Shown: positions 25,167-34,995 of the stretch, one piece after another
How the letters are laid out: every line of letters begins with the position of its first letter
Numbering within the stretch: the stretch's first letter is position 1
Source: a virus
IMG/VR virus record: IMGVR_UViG_3300026488_000011
Location: 1 to 64,000 of that record
DNA: 64,000 bases
Strand: one strand, 5' to 3'
Notes under the pieces: generated by a model
Databases searched by the model: none
What the model saw: only the letters and a program-made list of their open reading frames with translations
What the model was told of the DNA's origin: nothing
Program-made: the position numbers and the translations under genes

Positions 25167-26408
25167 TCAAATCCTTTGTCTAGGTAAGTTCGATAAATAA
25201 TATCTACCTATAGTGTACAGGATGGGTATGAAATATAATTGTTGTATTTCTCCTATTTCTGGTAGTATTCTGATGGCATTTATGATATCGTTAAACTCTA
25301 TAGGTTCTCTATAAATTACTGACAGTGTCATGTTTTCCAGTTTAGTCAGTTCTTTATCTGTGTTATTTAAAAGTACATCATAAAAGCCTTCTCCAAACAA
25401 GTAATAGTCGTTTGTCGATAAAACAGGGAAATATTCATTCTGTATATTGTCTTTTATTTCTAATTTACCATCTGGATTATCGGCGGGTAATAATACTTTA
25501 GTAACATTACTATATCTTAATGGTTTTAAGAATGGATTAACTCCAAAACGTGTAGGATATTCCAATTTGAACTTTGTTTTAATATATTCCGGATAAACAC
25601 TTTCATCTAGCATCATGTCTAGAAATGTACTTTCTCCTACATCTAGACCATAGGTATAAATTTTAGGACTAAGCTTACTTCTTCCCATAACTTCTAAAAC
25701 AAACTTTTCTAATATAGGGTCATAAATTATATCAGCATCTGATTTAAAACATAAAACATTGTAAAGATCAGGTCTGATAAAACGTCTGTTAAAATACTTT
25801 AACAGATTCTCTAATTCTTCCTTTAGAAGAGAGAGATTATTATAATCAGTCTCTGTATATAGAGGTTCTGATTGGTCAATAGCATAATCCTTATTGTACA
25901 CTAACGTATTGACAGTCTTGCTTAACAGTCTATCTAATATGTCTTTATTACTCTCGTCTATTATGGCACGTATTTTAAATTCTATTTTAAACACATTGTA
26001 GAGATTATATACGCCTCTTTTCACGCTTGTTAACGAAAATAAACCTATCCTACCGTCTACCAGCTTAGCTGTAAATAAGTCTCCTAGTTTAGGCACGATA
26101 TTTAGATCTATTAGACCACTGCCTTCTAACTCAGTAGGAGATGCATTATTCAAAGGACTATCCAGATAGATGACAGCGTCTTTTATTCTAACATATTCTG
26201 TAATAGGTAAATCTATACTGATATCGTAATCTGATTGATAGTCAGTAAGATCGGTAATCAAATTGAAATAATCCACTGTCCATGGATATCCTCTTAATTG
26301 CTTCACAATAGCTGTATCCGGTGCTTCTGATTCCATTATAGGTGTAGGCGTAACATTAACTTCTTTACTCTCTATCTTTATATTTTCTTTTACATTAAAT
26401 ATTGACAT
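25167..26408 (-). CDS. Putative virion structural protein, 413 aa
   Basis: Start ATG 26408 behind TAAGGAG. Residues about 38-55 contain LRGYPWTVDYFNLI, a PWTVDYF motif I associate with virion proteins of several large myophages, followed by beta-rich segments (ISIDLPITEYVRIKDAVIYL). No enzymatic motif. It sits in a run of five co-directional genes (28473 to 24652) of structural character. Structural role is likely; the precise part of the tail is not determined. Confidence 0.6.
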   Translation of the reverse strand: MSIFNVKENIKIESKEVNVTPTPIMESEAPDTAIVKQLRGYPWTVDYFNLITDLTDYQSDYDISIDLPITEYVRIKDAVIYLDSPLNNASPTELEGSGLIDLNIVPKLGDLFTAKLVDGRIGLFSLTSVKRGVYNLYNVFKIEFKIRAIIDESNKDILDRLLSKTVNTLVYNKDYAIDQSEPLYTETDYNNLSLLKEELENLLKYFNRRFIRPDLYNVLCFKSDADIIYDPILEKFVLEVMGRSKLSPKIYTYGLDVGESTFLDMMLDESVYPEYIKTKFKLEYPTRFGVNPFLKPLRYSNVTKVLLPADNPDGKLEIKDNIQNEYFPVLSTNDYYLFGEGFYDVLLNNTDKELTKLENMTLSVIYREPIEFNDIINAIRILPEIGEIQQLYFIPILYTIGRYYLSNLPRQRI

Positions 26409-26452
26409 ATTCGCTCCTTATTACATATCTTCACGGAAAAGAATGAGTAGTA

Positions 26453-26478
26453 TCCTGATAGTCTATCGACTATCAGGA
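26453..26478 (-). terminator. Terminator hairpin, 11-bp stem
   Basis: 11-bp perfect stem with TATC loop overlapping the stop of the gene ending at 26463. Confidence 0.75.
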
Positions 26479-27872
26479 CTTAATATTAACGCTATGATTC
26501 TCATCAGCATTACAGTAAACATAGAATTTCCATACTCATAATGTCCGTATATGTTTAGTTTATCTAACATCTCTCTCCATTGCGATATAAAGTCTTCAGG
26601 TAGACCATTCACATTGTAAAGCATATTTAAATCCCAGACTACGTTCAATAACAATCTATAAGTCTTTAATGTGTCTAATGGTTTGCTAGTCCTTATTTCA
26701 CCGTTCTCGTTTAGATAAAGACCCATGTCTTTCACAAAGGCATCTTCCAAAATTTCAAAATGTACAAAATCCATACCTGGAGTAAATAATGATTTTCCTA
26801 CTCTTGTTTTCAAGTATTTGAGAAAGAAATCATTCATATTCAGAGCTTTAAGTTCTTCTATACTAGTGATGTAGTAAGGATCACTTGGGTCTACTTCTAA
26901 GAGTATAGATAATAATCTTATCATACCCGGTTTTACAGGCACATGTTTGAAATCAAAACTATCAAAGTTAGGTATTCTTATTATCACATCACCAGTTCTG
27001 AGATATCTATAAATAGATTCTTTTATCTTGGCAAATGCTTCGGCATAGTAACTACCTTTTTCACCTACTAACGTAGCTTGCTCCTGCGGAATAAAGTCTT
27101 TTTTAATAGGTTTATTATTTACTAATAGAGGGTATTGTGTAAACAATGTATACGGAACTTCTAAATCTATAGAGTATTGAAATTCTATGTAATATCCTTT
27201 GCTGTCGTCTTTATCAATCCTTATTTCAAAAGGATCTGTAACAAGATGCGTGAGTACACTAGGTTGTTGTTCCCTTACTACCGGCACGGAATATTCATCT
27301 GTTCTGCTTCTCATAAAGTCTAGAGGTACCGCAGCTATGTTAATCAAATAGTCCTTAGGAGGTATATTTTTCAACTCAGCTATGTTTTCTATAAGAGCCA
27401 ATAGTGGCACCGGAATAGTATAGTAATACTCCACATCAGTATGGAGTATGTTATTATCTAAAGTAGCGGAAGATTTAAGTAATGATAAAATCTTAACTAA
27501 GACATTTCTATTTCGAGAATAATATCTGAAATTTATGTTATACGTAGTGTTAATTAGGTTAGGCAATACAAAAAATCCTATTCCTTTATCTCTCAAGATA
27601 GCCTTAGTATCAGGATCTGATACAGTATTGTTATAAACATATTCGCCTTCAGTGATTTTCTCGACAGTGATTTCCAAATATTCTTCTTTCATCTTGTTAT
27701 CAGCAATATGAGGCTCGGTTTCAAAATTGCTAGCCTCTTTATCAGATAAGTAAAATGTGTATAAGTTTTCAGACTTTAAAATAGTATTTTTTACTAGTTC
27801 TACTACAGATTTTACGATAGGTCTATCGATGGTAAAATCTGTATTATTCAGTAATACTATTCTCTTTATCAT
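26463..27872 (-). CDS. Putative virion structural protein, 469 aa
   Basis: Not assigned to a family. Large beta-rich protein with YYTIPVPLLALIENIAELK, FEIRIDKDDSKGYYIEFQYS and RTGDVIIRIPNFDSFDFKHV. ATG 27872 has only a weak GAAG site and overlaps the upstream gene by 29 bases, so it is likely translated by coupling. Size, composition and neighbours fit a tail or baseplate component. Confidence 0.6.
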   Translation of the reverse strand: MIKRIVLLNNTDFTIDRPIVKSVVELVKNTILKSENLYTFYLSDKEASNFETEPHIADNKMKEEYLEITVEKITEGEYVYNNTVSDPDTKAILRDKGIGFFVLPNLINTTYNINFRYYSRNRNVLVKILSLLKSSATLDNNILHTDVEYYYTIPVPLLALIENIAELKNIPPKDYLINIAAVPLDFMRSRTDEYSVPVVREQQPSVLTHLVTDPFEIRIDKDDSKGYYIEFQYSIDLEVPYTLFTQYPLLVNNKPIKKDFIPQEQATLVGEKGSYYAEAFAKIKESIYRYLRTGDVIIRIPNFDSFDFKHVPVKPGMIRLLSILLEVDPSDPYYITSIEELKALNMNDFFLKYLKTRVGKSLFTPGMDFVHFEILEDAFVKDMGLYLNENGEIRTSKPLDTLKTYRLLLNVVWDLNMLYNVNGLPEDFISQWREMLDKLNIYGHYEYGNSMFTVMLMRIIALILSPDSR

Positions 27873-28473
27873 TTTCTACTTCTTCTACGAAAGGTTTGAC
27901 CTTCATCATTGTTAATAAATCTACACTTAATACTAGACCTAATACTGCTCCGTAATGAGCAAATGCAAAGGCGATAGCATCCGTTACAGTAAGATCAATG
28001 TTTCTTTTCTTCATATCGTCTATTATTTCATCAATTTCTAATTCTAAAATTTCGTAACCGTATTGTTTACCTTCTTCTAGTGCTTTAAATCTTTCGTAGT
28101 ACATGAATAGTATTATATCCCTATGATTCTGATCTTCTAACTGGGATATCGGTCTTAATGCTCTCTTTCTAACTAACTCGTCTAAAGACAGAACAGGACT
28201 GGTCATTATTTCTTTTACCTTATTTTCTAAATCGTCTGTTGACATATCTTCAAACCACTCATTAACTGCTTTATACATGTTTACGTTGTTGACATTTAAT
28301 TCCACATTGTCTAAAATATCTTTTATCTTTATTCCTGGATCAGGTAGTAAAGATACTAAATATCTGTTTAAGCTACCTACATTATTTCTTACATCTTCAC
28401 AATCTAAAGTACCTTTTCTAATACATTTTATTGCTTTCAATACCAGTGTTTCAAATTTAGCTTTACTTATCAT
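27844..28473 (-). CDS. Hypothetical helical protein, 209 aa
   Basis: The frame is open upstream, but ATG 28473 has AAAGGA at correct spacing. Mostly helical; N-terminal FETLVLKAIKCIRKGTLDCEDV and C-terminal AIAFAFAHYGAVLGLVLSVDLLTMM, which is hydrophobic but contains charged flanks and could be an amphipathic or single membrane helix. Overlaps genes on both sides. Function unknown. Confidence 0.6.
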   Translation of the reverse strand: MISKAKFETLVLKAIKCIRKGTLDCEDVRNNVGSLNRYLVSLLPDPGIKIKDILDNVELNVNNVNMYKAVNEWFEDMSTDDLENKVKEIMTSPVLSLDELVRKRALRPISQLEDQNHRDIILFMYYERFKALEEGKQYGYEILELEIDEIIDDMKKRNIDLTVTDAIAFAFAHYGAVLGLVLSVDLLTMMKVKPFVEEVENDKENSITE

Positions 28474-29866
28474 TTTCTTTCCTTTCGTATAATTTAATAT
28501 TAGCATCTAGGTAATCGTAAATAGAGTAGTTGTTAAATGTTTGAACTGTCTTAATCAATCCACTAAATGAATCGTTAATAAACTTAAACTCTGTTCTAAG
28601 TAATACGTTTAACATTAGTTTGTATGCTTCTGCTTTTTTGCCTTCTAGACTACTAGCCTGTACTTTAAGTTCGTAAATAAAGTCTTTAAATGTCTTTAAC
28701 TTCTTTTTATTTTCTTTTAATATCAAAGCCATGTATTTACTGTTGATCTTTAACTCTCTGACTATGTTTTCCATAGCACTTACTGATAATACTTTAATCG
28801 GTACATTATTCGTATCCACGTTTTTATCATTAAACTCGAGCTTGCTATATTTGATTAATTTATAGATACTAGGCAATCTCTCTAGAATAAATGAAATATT
28901 ATCATCGTTCTTTCTATTACTGAGTTCTAGTATCACGTTTTTCATTTCAGGATTTTTATACATCCTGTCAGCTAACACTACCTTATCAGGCTTTATAAAT
29001 AGTATGTTTATGCGGTGATCATAATTGGGATCTAATCTTTGGTTTAGATATTGATCTACAATAGGTAAACCTATACGCTTATTGTAATACCCATGTATGA
29101 AAAACATTTCGTAATAATCTATTAAATCATTTTGATCTCTAGGTATCGCTTTCTTATCAGACAGATTTACTTTTAAGAATTTACTAGCAATACTCTTTAC
29201 CTTTTCTTTAAGAAATGAATTAGTATCTTCTATGTTTGCTAGTAATACAATATTATTATATTCTTTCACATCTAATCCTCTAATTACGTTAAAGAATCTA
29301 CTCAGACCTATGTCGCTAATCTCTCCTCCTAATATGTATACTCCGGTTAATTTTCTTCTCAACGTCTTAATATCTTTCTCTGTAAAAGAAGTCAGTGGAC
29401 TATCTGAGTACTTTAAATTAGAAATCTTTTTTTCAATACTACTTAACAATACTGTCTTGCCGGTAGCTAGTCTAAATAAGATAGTAACAATTTTAACTAA
29501 TAAGTCTGCTAACAATTCGAGCGATTTAATAATTATATCGACTAATTTATAAAAAACTTTTTTACCTAATTTTACCCAGTCAATATCATCAACATCTTCA
29601 AATCCGAGTACTTGTTGATTGTTAGCCAAGATATCCAAATTGGTTTCATATTTTCTATCTAATATCTCAAATGCTAGATCTAGTTCCACTAGTTCTCTAG
29701 ACTTTTCAATCATCGCATCTAGGTCTATGTTTGCATCAATATCTTCTACAGCCAGCATTTCTTTCTTCATCCATTTACCCATATACCATTCTTCGTTAGG
29801 TATTTTTGTCATCTCTGAAGTCTTTATTTTATCCTCGAGATATTTGTTAAAATCTAAATTAAACAT
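28463..29866 (-). CDS. Putative head protein, amphipathic-helix family member 1
   Basis: 467 residues. A helical N-terminal stretch (1-90) ends in LGFE at 87-90, followed by a long hydrophobic/amphipathic region (100-135: KVFYKLVDIIIKSLELLADL and on). The rest is helical and lysine-rich. The same plan occurs in the next two genes (29942 and 31348). Published work on phiKZ describes a prohead protease cutting head and inner-body proteins after S/A/G-x-E; GFE fits that pattern. Inference: an internal head protein whose N-terminus may be removed during maturation. Start ATG 29866 behind AAGGAG. Confidence 0.5.
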   Translation of the reverse strand: MFNLDFNKYLEDKIKTSEMTKIPNEEWYMGKWMKKEMLAVEDIDANIDLDAMIEKSRELVELDLAFEILDRKYETNLDILANNQQVLGFEDVDDIDWVKLGKKVFYKLVDIIIKSLELLADLLVKIVTILFRLATGKTVLLSSIEKKISNLKYSDSPLTSFTEKDIKTLRRKLTGVYILGGEISDIGLSRFFNVIRGLDVKEYNNIVLLANIEDTNSFLKEKVKSIASKFLKVNLSDKKAIPRDQNDLIDYYEMFFIHGYYNKRIGLPIVDQYLNQRLDPNYDHRINILFIKPDKVVLADRMYKNPEMKNVILELSNRKNDDNISFILERLPSIYKLIKYSKLEFNDKNVDTNNVPIKVLSVSAMENIVRELKINSKYMALILKENKKKLKTFKDFIYELKVQASSLEGKKAEAYKLMLNVLLRTEFKFINDSFSGLIKTVQTFNNYSIYDYLDANIKLYERKENDK

Positions 29867-29907
29867 TCTTTCTCCTTACTGAAACGTATTCACAGAAAAA
29901 AAGTAGA

Positions 29908-29936
29908 ATAGTGATCGACTAATTGTCGATCACTAT
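29908..29936 (-). terminator. Terminator hairpin, 12-bp stem
   Basis: 12-bp perfect stem with TAATT loop after the gene ending at 29942. Confidence 0.8.
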
Positions 29937-29941
29937 CTTAT

Positions 29942-31327
29942 TTACTCAGCTTTACCTTCTTCAGATTTTTCACCTGATTTTTCTTCTTCTTTAACATATA
30001 GTTTAGCAGATTCTCTTACGATCATCGCTATTCTAGATTTAACCAGATCAGCACCACTTGAAGCAACTGCTGTAACTGCATCTTTTGCTACTTTGTTAAC
30101 AAATAGTTTAACTACAAGTCTAGTAATAATACTTGCTTCTTTTTTATTTTTTAGTTCTTTAGCAACAGTTTCTTTAAATCTTTTAGCTTCTTTTTGGAAT
30201 TTTTCTAGGACTCTACCTACAGTTTCTCCTGCATTTTTAAGCTCTTCAGCAACTGCTTTAGCTTCGTCAAATGTAAGAGGTTTTAAGTGTTTTTTAGCGT
30301 TTTCAATCGCTGCTTTATTTTCGTCGATTGTAAATGATTTAACACTAATGCTTGTTAGTTTTTCAAGAGGTGTTTTGAATTCACCTTTCTTAGCGAAAAT
30401 TATGTTTCCTCTGATTTTGTTAGCTCTAATCTCAGTGACAACTACAGTAACTTCAGAATCCTTCATATCTTTAGCATATCTTTCTTTAACAAAGTTTGTT
30501 GCTAATTCATACGCAGGTTTTATAGAATTCAAACCAGTCTCAGCGATAGCGTCGATCTCTTTTAATACTTTCTTAAGCTCGTCGATGTTTTTAGGGTCTT
30601 CTTTAACAGTGTTTTCAATTTGTTTTAACGCTTTAGCATAACTTACAGTTACACCGCTAAACCAACCTTCTAAAGATTTTAGATATTTCTCAATACCTTT
30701 AGCATCTAAGCTACCACCAATTAATTCTACTACCCAGTTATTTTCAGCTAGTTGTTGAACTGTTTTGTCGTCAAACTTAGCATCTTTAGGTAATATAGTT
30801 TTACCTTCTTTTTCTAGTTTCTCTAACATATCAAGAAGTTTTTGTCCATCAGCTTCTCTCTTACCAAATAGACCAGCGATAAAGTCTACTACTTTCTTAA
30901 CAAATTTTACTACAGCTTCCCAAACTTTAATAGCGGCATTTTTAATACCTTCCCAAAGTTTAGCAGCTACGTTTTTCTTTTCTTCAGGTACGTTTTCACC
31001 GTCTGCTTCAAATCCAGGTGTAAGAAGTTTGCTAGGTTCAATTCCTAATACTTTTAGATTTGATTCTAACACGTGATAAGATTCTTGAGCTGCTACTGCG
31101 TCAAATTTACCTTTAGCAATTGCTTCAGCATCTAGTTCAGCACTAGCTTCAATGTTTTCAACTGCAGCGATAGCTACTTCTGTCATGATTGATGTTTCTA
31201 CAAGTTCTTCAGTAGCTTCCATAATGTCTAAGCTTACTGCATCTACGTCGATTTCTGGATTACCGAATGGCTTTGTATCCTCAACCGCTTCTTCGAATCC
31301 TGAAATGAATTTTTCAAATGTTTGCAT
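29942..31327 (-). CDS. Putative head protein, amphipathic-helix family member 2
   Basis: 461 residues, very rich in Ala, Glu, Lys and Val. An acidic N-terminal region (about 1-104) ends in LTPGFE (GFE 105-107), then an amphipathic stretch with tryptophans (124-155: LWEGIKNAAIKVWEAVVKFV and on to LFGK) and a long basic helical C-terminus. The composition indicates high expression and resembles internal or decoration-type head proteins. Another GFE at residues 10-12 shows the triplet alone is not diagnostic. Start ATG 31327 behind AAAGGAG. Likely late and abundant. Confidence 0.5.
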   Translation of the reverse strand: MQTFEKFISGFEEAVEDTKPFGNPEIDVDAVSLDIMEATEELVETSIMTEVAIAAVENIEASAELDAEAIAKGKFDAVAAQESYHVLESNLKVLGIEPSKLLTPGFEADGENVPEEKKNVAAKLWEGIKNAAIKVWEAVVKFVKKVVDFIAGLFGKREADGQKLLDMLEKLEKEGKTILPKDAKFDDKTVQQLAENNWVVELIGGSLDAKGIEKYLKSLEGWFSGVTVSYAKALKQIENTVKEDPKNIDELKKVLKEIDAIAETGLNSIKPAYELATNFVKERYAKDMKDSEVTVVVTEIRANKIRGNIIFAKKGEFKTPLEKLTSISVKSFTIDENKAAIENAKKHLKPLTFDEAKAVAEELKNAGETVGRVLEKFQKEAKRFKETVAKELKNKKEASIITRLVVKLFVNKVAKDAVTAVASSGADLVKSRIAMIVRESAKLYVKEEEKSGEKSEEGKAE

Positions 31328-31347
31328 TTCTGCTCCTTTACTTTATT

Positions 31348-32919
31348 TTATACTTTTTTAGCTAATACGTAGTAATCAGTTAAAATAGTCAAAAAACGAC
31401 TAATCCTTTTAGTAGTAAAAATGAAATGTCTATAGTAAATAGTAGTACTATGCACAATACTAGCTACCTGTCGTGTTGTATACAGTAATAGCTCATTATA
31501 ACCAATCCATACTTTCTTTATTGTTTTCTGACATGGATCGTCATCTGATAACTTTTCTAAGATATTATTTTCTAACTTTATCAGTGTCTCTGTGTTGTTT
31601 AGTATTTTCATAATACCCTTTAAAGCAGTAGCATCTTTTTTACTCTCTCTAGCCATTGCATCAAATGCTGCTAACTCTTTTAAGTATTCGTTTATGTGTT
31701 TCAAGGTAGGAATGTCTGAATCTTCTATTAATGGTTCTAGATTAAAACCTAACTTTTTCACATCCTCAAAAGTCATTTTCTGTGTAGTAACAGAAAACTG
31801 AGAATACAGTGCTTTTAATTCTCTCATTACCCTAGAAAATATTTCACATAGTTTCTCACCATCCAATAACTTACTAGTATTCATCAAACACTTCACATGG
31901 TCTACATGTTTCTCGAGAGTAGTTTTATCAGGTATATTGATTCTAAGGAAACTTATCTCAGTAGGAGAAATACTGCTTAACACTATAACTTCTTTTTCAG
32001 GAATGTTAAATAATTTCCTTATATCGCTCACAGCTCTTTGGTTCATAGGGGACGCATAATCTATGTTAAAGAATAACGGTAGTTCTTTAAATCCGTTTAA
32101 GTCAGTCTTAATCTTGTCATAGAACGATGATAGTAACTCTGATAAAAGCTCGCTATCACTGATAGCAAAAGCTTTAATAATATTTTCCATATTATTATCA
32201 GTACTGAGGTATTCTATACTTGTTCTAGGTAAGATAAAACTTACAGTACCTTCATTTACTACATCCATTAGTCTTAAATGTATTTCTTCCAAAGCTTTGA
32301 GAAACTTACTAACGTTTCTAGGATGCATTGGTTCACTAATATAATACATAACCATAGGCATGGACTCTAAGGTACGTTTTTTGGCTTCGTCCAAAATATT
32401 TAACACTCTAGGATTTTCATCTTCTTTAATTTCTTCTAGTTTTTCTTCTAAGTTTTCCTTTCTCTTTTTAGCTTCTTTTTCTGCTTTTTTTACACTCTCC
32501 TCTACTACTTTTTTAGGATTATTGTCTTTTCTGGTAAATACTTTAACAATAAAATCCCATACTTTTAAGATAAGGTTTTTAATATAGTTGATTAGTTTTA
32601 ATATAGCGTCTCTTATCGCAGCTAATATGTCTCCGAGTATCTTTTTGGTTCTACCTAGTATTCCCTCGAATCCTATAAATGTCCTATAGTCTTCTCTTAT
32701 ATCGATATCTAAAAATTTAAGATCAGTTTTAATAACCTCCATGCCTATACCGATATCAAATTCTTTATCTTCTAATGTTAGCGGATGTTCTATAAATTGT
32801 CCTAAGTTTATTACCGATAATTTATTCTCGGCTAATTCCTCATATGCTTCTATCACATCACATATAGTAGGTTCAATTGTTAAAACAGTATCATTGCTGG
32901 TTACGAGCTCGTTAAACAT
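31348..32919 (-). CDS. Putative head protein, amphipathic-helix family member 3
   Basis: 523 residues. N-terminal region ends in FIGFE (GFE 83-85), followed by an amphipathic run (95-130: ILAAIRDAILKLINYIKNLI and WDFIVKVFTRK), a strongly charged coiled coil (135-170) and a long helical domain. The plan matches the two genes that follow it in transcription order, so the three look like tandem diverged paralogues. Start ATG 32919 behind AAAGGA. A membrane-active, DNA-ejection role is conceivable because of the amphipathic segment. Confidence 0.5.
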   Translation of the reverse strand: MFNELVTSNDTVLTIEPTICDVIEAYEELAENKLSVINLGQFIEHPLTLEDKEFDIGIGMEVIKTDLKFLDIDIREDYRTFIGFEGILGRTKKILGDILAAIRDAILKLINYIKNLILKVWDFIVKVFTRKDNNPKKVVEESVKKAEKEAKKRKENLEEKLEEIKEDENPRVLNILDEAKKRTLESMPMVMYYISEPMHPRNVSKFLKALEEIHLRLMDVVNEGTVSFILPRTSIEYLSTDNNMENIIKAFAISDSELLSELLSSFYDKIKTDLNGFKELPLFFNIDYASPMNQRAVSDIRKLFNIPEKEVIVLSSISPTEISFLRINIPDKTTLEKHVDHVKCLMNTSKLLDGEKLCEIFSRVMRELKALYSQFSVTTQKMTFEDVKKLGFNLEPLIEDSDIPTLKHINEYLKELAAFDAMARESKKDATALKGIMKILNNTETLIKLENNILEKLSDDDPCQKTIKKVWIGYNELLLYTTRQVASIVHSTTIYYRHFIFTTKRISRFLTILTDYYVLAKKV

Positions 32920-32956
32920 CTTTCTATCCTTTATATTTAGTTAATCAAAAAATAAG

Positions 32957-32985
32957 GACTGAGACGGAACTTAGCCGTCTCAGTC
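32957..32985 (-). terminator. Terminator hairpin, 11-bp stem
   Basis: 11-bp perfect stem (GACTGAGACGG/CCGTCTCAGTC) overlapping the end of the 32980 gene; A-rich on the left. Confidence 0.8.
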
Positions 32986-33870
32986 TTCTATAATGGATCT
33001 TATCTTTTCTTCTGTTAATGCTAACTGTTTCTCGTAATACTCTATTTGCTTTTTAAGCTTTTCGTTCTCAGGTTCATTTTTTAATCTTTGTTTAAGTTCT
33101 AACAGTTTCAGTTCTAGTAGTTTTTTTCTTTCTTCTAGAGATTTTAATCTATTAATCTGTAAATCTACTAGAAACTTTCTAATGTGGTAAATAGGGTTAC
33201 CGGTAAATCCTAACGAATAACCTTCATTAATGGATTTGTTAATAAATCCTAATGTTTTATTATCAGTAAAACCAAGAGATCTTAACACTTTTAACACCAT
33301 TGTTGATACTAGGTTTTTACCAGCAGGCATTTTACCCACAGTGTTAATCACATCTTCAATATCTGTCTTAATATAGAACTTATAGAGCTCCACTAAGCCT
33401 CTAATTTGTTTAGTAACGTCTTTAAACATTTCGTCTAATACTGAACTGCTGTAACTATTTGAATCATTGATATAGAATCTATCTAACAAGTAGACCAGTA
33501 TTAGTGGTAGGTCAGTAATCATGAATATACCTGTATTGTATAACATATAGATAGTTCTTAGATTAGGGTTATTAGTTCTTAAAGGTAATTCTTCAGGAAG
33601 ATCCTTTATCTTAGCTCTCAATGCTGGTATAGCAGCTTTATATCTTTTTAGGATAGAGATTAAGTCAGAAATAAACTCTAAGTCGTCTTTCGTTTTAATA
33701 TCTTTAAATATCATTAACGAAGTAAATCTTTTTCTATTCTCAAACCCTTTTAATGTCTTAGCTATGTTTGTTAATGTAGGGATTACGCTATCAGTTAACT
33801 CAGCTTCGATTATATCTAGTGTTTCTTCAATATCTGTTTTCGATATCGTCTTTTCGAACAATTTAAACAT
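32980..33870 (-). CDS. Hypothetical helical protein, 296 aa
   Basis: Not recognised. Almost all helical, with a C-terminal coiled coil of about 60 residues rich in Leu, Lys and Glu. A KGFEN motif lies at 41-45, at a similar N-terminal position as the GFE of the three neighbouring head-type proteins. Start ATG 33870 behind AAAGGAG, 14 bases after the preceding gene. Likely part of the same head-protein operon; a scaffold or core role is possible. Confidence 0.55.
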   Translation of the reverse strand: MFKLFEKTISKTDIEETLDIIEAELTDSVIPTLTNIAKTLKGFENRKRFTSLMIFKDIKTKDDLEFISDLISILKRYKAAIPALRAKIKDLPEELPLRTNNPNLRTIYMLYNTGIFMITDLPLILVYLLDRFYINDSNSYSSSVLDEMFKDVTKQIRGLVELYKFYIKTDIEDVINTVGKMPAGKNLVSTMVLKVLRSLGFTDNKTLGFINKSINEGYSLGFTGNPIYHIRKFLVDLQINRLKSLEERKKLLELKLLELKQRLKNEPENEKLKKQIEYYEKQLALTEEKIRSIIED

Positions 33871-33884
33871 CTCTTCTCCTTTTG

Positions 33885-34907
33885 TTAAAACGGTGATTTA
33901 CCGGCTATTAAAGTTTTTAGTAATTCATCAGTATCTAGTCCTTGTTTACCGTTATTTAACATATTAAACGGTATAACCGAATACGGTCTAGTGAATTTTG
34001 TTATATAAATCATCTTTTCTTTGTGTAAGTCTATAAAACTAATAGAATGTGCTTTTAATTCCTCTATTAGTTTCATCTTACACTTATCAGATTTAATACT
34101 ACATTTAATAGCAGATTCTATATACGGTCTCTCTTCCATTGTGAAATTATACAGGTTATAATAAGCAGATACATCTTTTAGTGTCAATAATTTCTTCAGT
34201 CCAGCTTTTGTTTCTTTCTCTTTTATTAAAGCATAGAGTTCGCTTTCGCTAGAAATTCTTTTCTTTTTATAATCTTTTACTAAATCACTAGCAAATAGAA
34301 ATTCTTTCCAGCCAATTGCTCCTGATCTTAACTCATCCAGTCTATTAGAAAATGAAGCTCTCTCTACTTCTCCAATCATCAAGTCTATAAAGTCTTTAAC
34401 ATCGATGTAAAGTATAGTAGGTTTAATAAAGATAGGAATATCTATTACAATTGTTTTATCTCCCACTCTTCTTGCATACTTGATATTAATATAGACATTC
34501 ACACCTTCGATTTTGATATTACTTGCATTACCTTTGTCGTTTTCAAAACCAGCAAACAATCTTTTATCGTCTAAAATCTTTTCAGTAACTTCTTCTGCAC
34601 CTAATGCTCTTATAACATCTGTAGGTACGTGTTTACCTGTGATAGTAGAAATCTTAAACTCATCTGTTCTAGATACGTTCAATATTATTTTCAGCGCTTC
34701 CACGATAACAGTACTGAAATTTATCAACTCGAATTTGATAATGTTTTTTATCAGAGACTTGTCAGCGTATTCTAGCTGTTTACTCAATATCACTTTAGGT
34801 TCAATTACATACCTGTTGATAATATCAGTAACGTCATCAGGTTGTGCTTGAATTTTATCTAGCCAGCTTATTAAATCAGCAAACCCATTTAAAATTTTAG
34901 GTACCAT
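33885..34907 (-). CDS. Hypothetical protein, 340 aa
   Basis: Not recognised. Helical N-terminal 115 residues followed by FAGFEN (GFE 120-122), a beta-rich region (NIKIEGVNVYINIKYAR, KTIVIDIPIFIKPTILYIDV) and a helical C-terminus. First gene of the five-gene head-type cluster read leftward. The beta-rich core after a possible cleavage site could be a capsid-type fold, but I cannot demonstrate it. Start ATG 34907 behind AAGGAG. Confidence 0.55.
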   Translation of the reverse strand: MVPKILNGFADLISWLDKIQAQPDDVTDIINRYVIEPKVILSKQLEYADKSLIKNIIKFELINFSTVIVEALKIILNVSRTDEFKISTITGKHVPTDVIRALGAEEVTEKILDDKRLFAGFENDKGNASNIKIEGVNVYINIKYARRVGDKTIVIDIPIFIKPTILYIDVKDFIDLMIGEVERASFSNRLDELRSGAIGWKEFLFASDLVKDYKKKRISSESELYALIKEKETKAGLKKLLTLKDVSAYYNLYNFTMEERPYIESAIKCSIKSDKCKMKLIEELKAHSISFIDLHKEKMIYITKFTRPYSVIPFNMLNNGKQGLDTDELLKTLIAGKSPF

Positions 34908-34995
34908 TATTACTCCTTAATACGTGTTATGTTTCATAGTAAGCCAATCTGGACTATCCGATGAAGATAAATATAATTATAGTAAGGAATGAATG

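Noticed and set aside
30093-30641. Plus-strand ORFs within the 29-33 kb head-type genes
   Set aside because: Hydrophobic Ser/Leu-rich shadows of Lys/Glu-rich minus-strand genes, with no ribosome sites.
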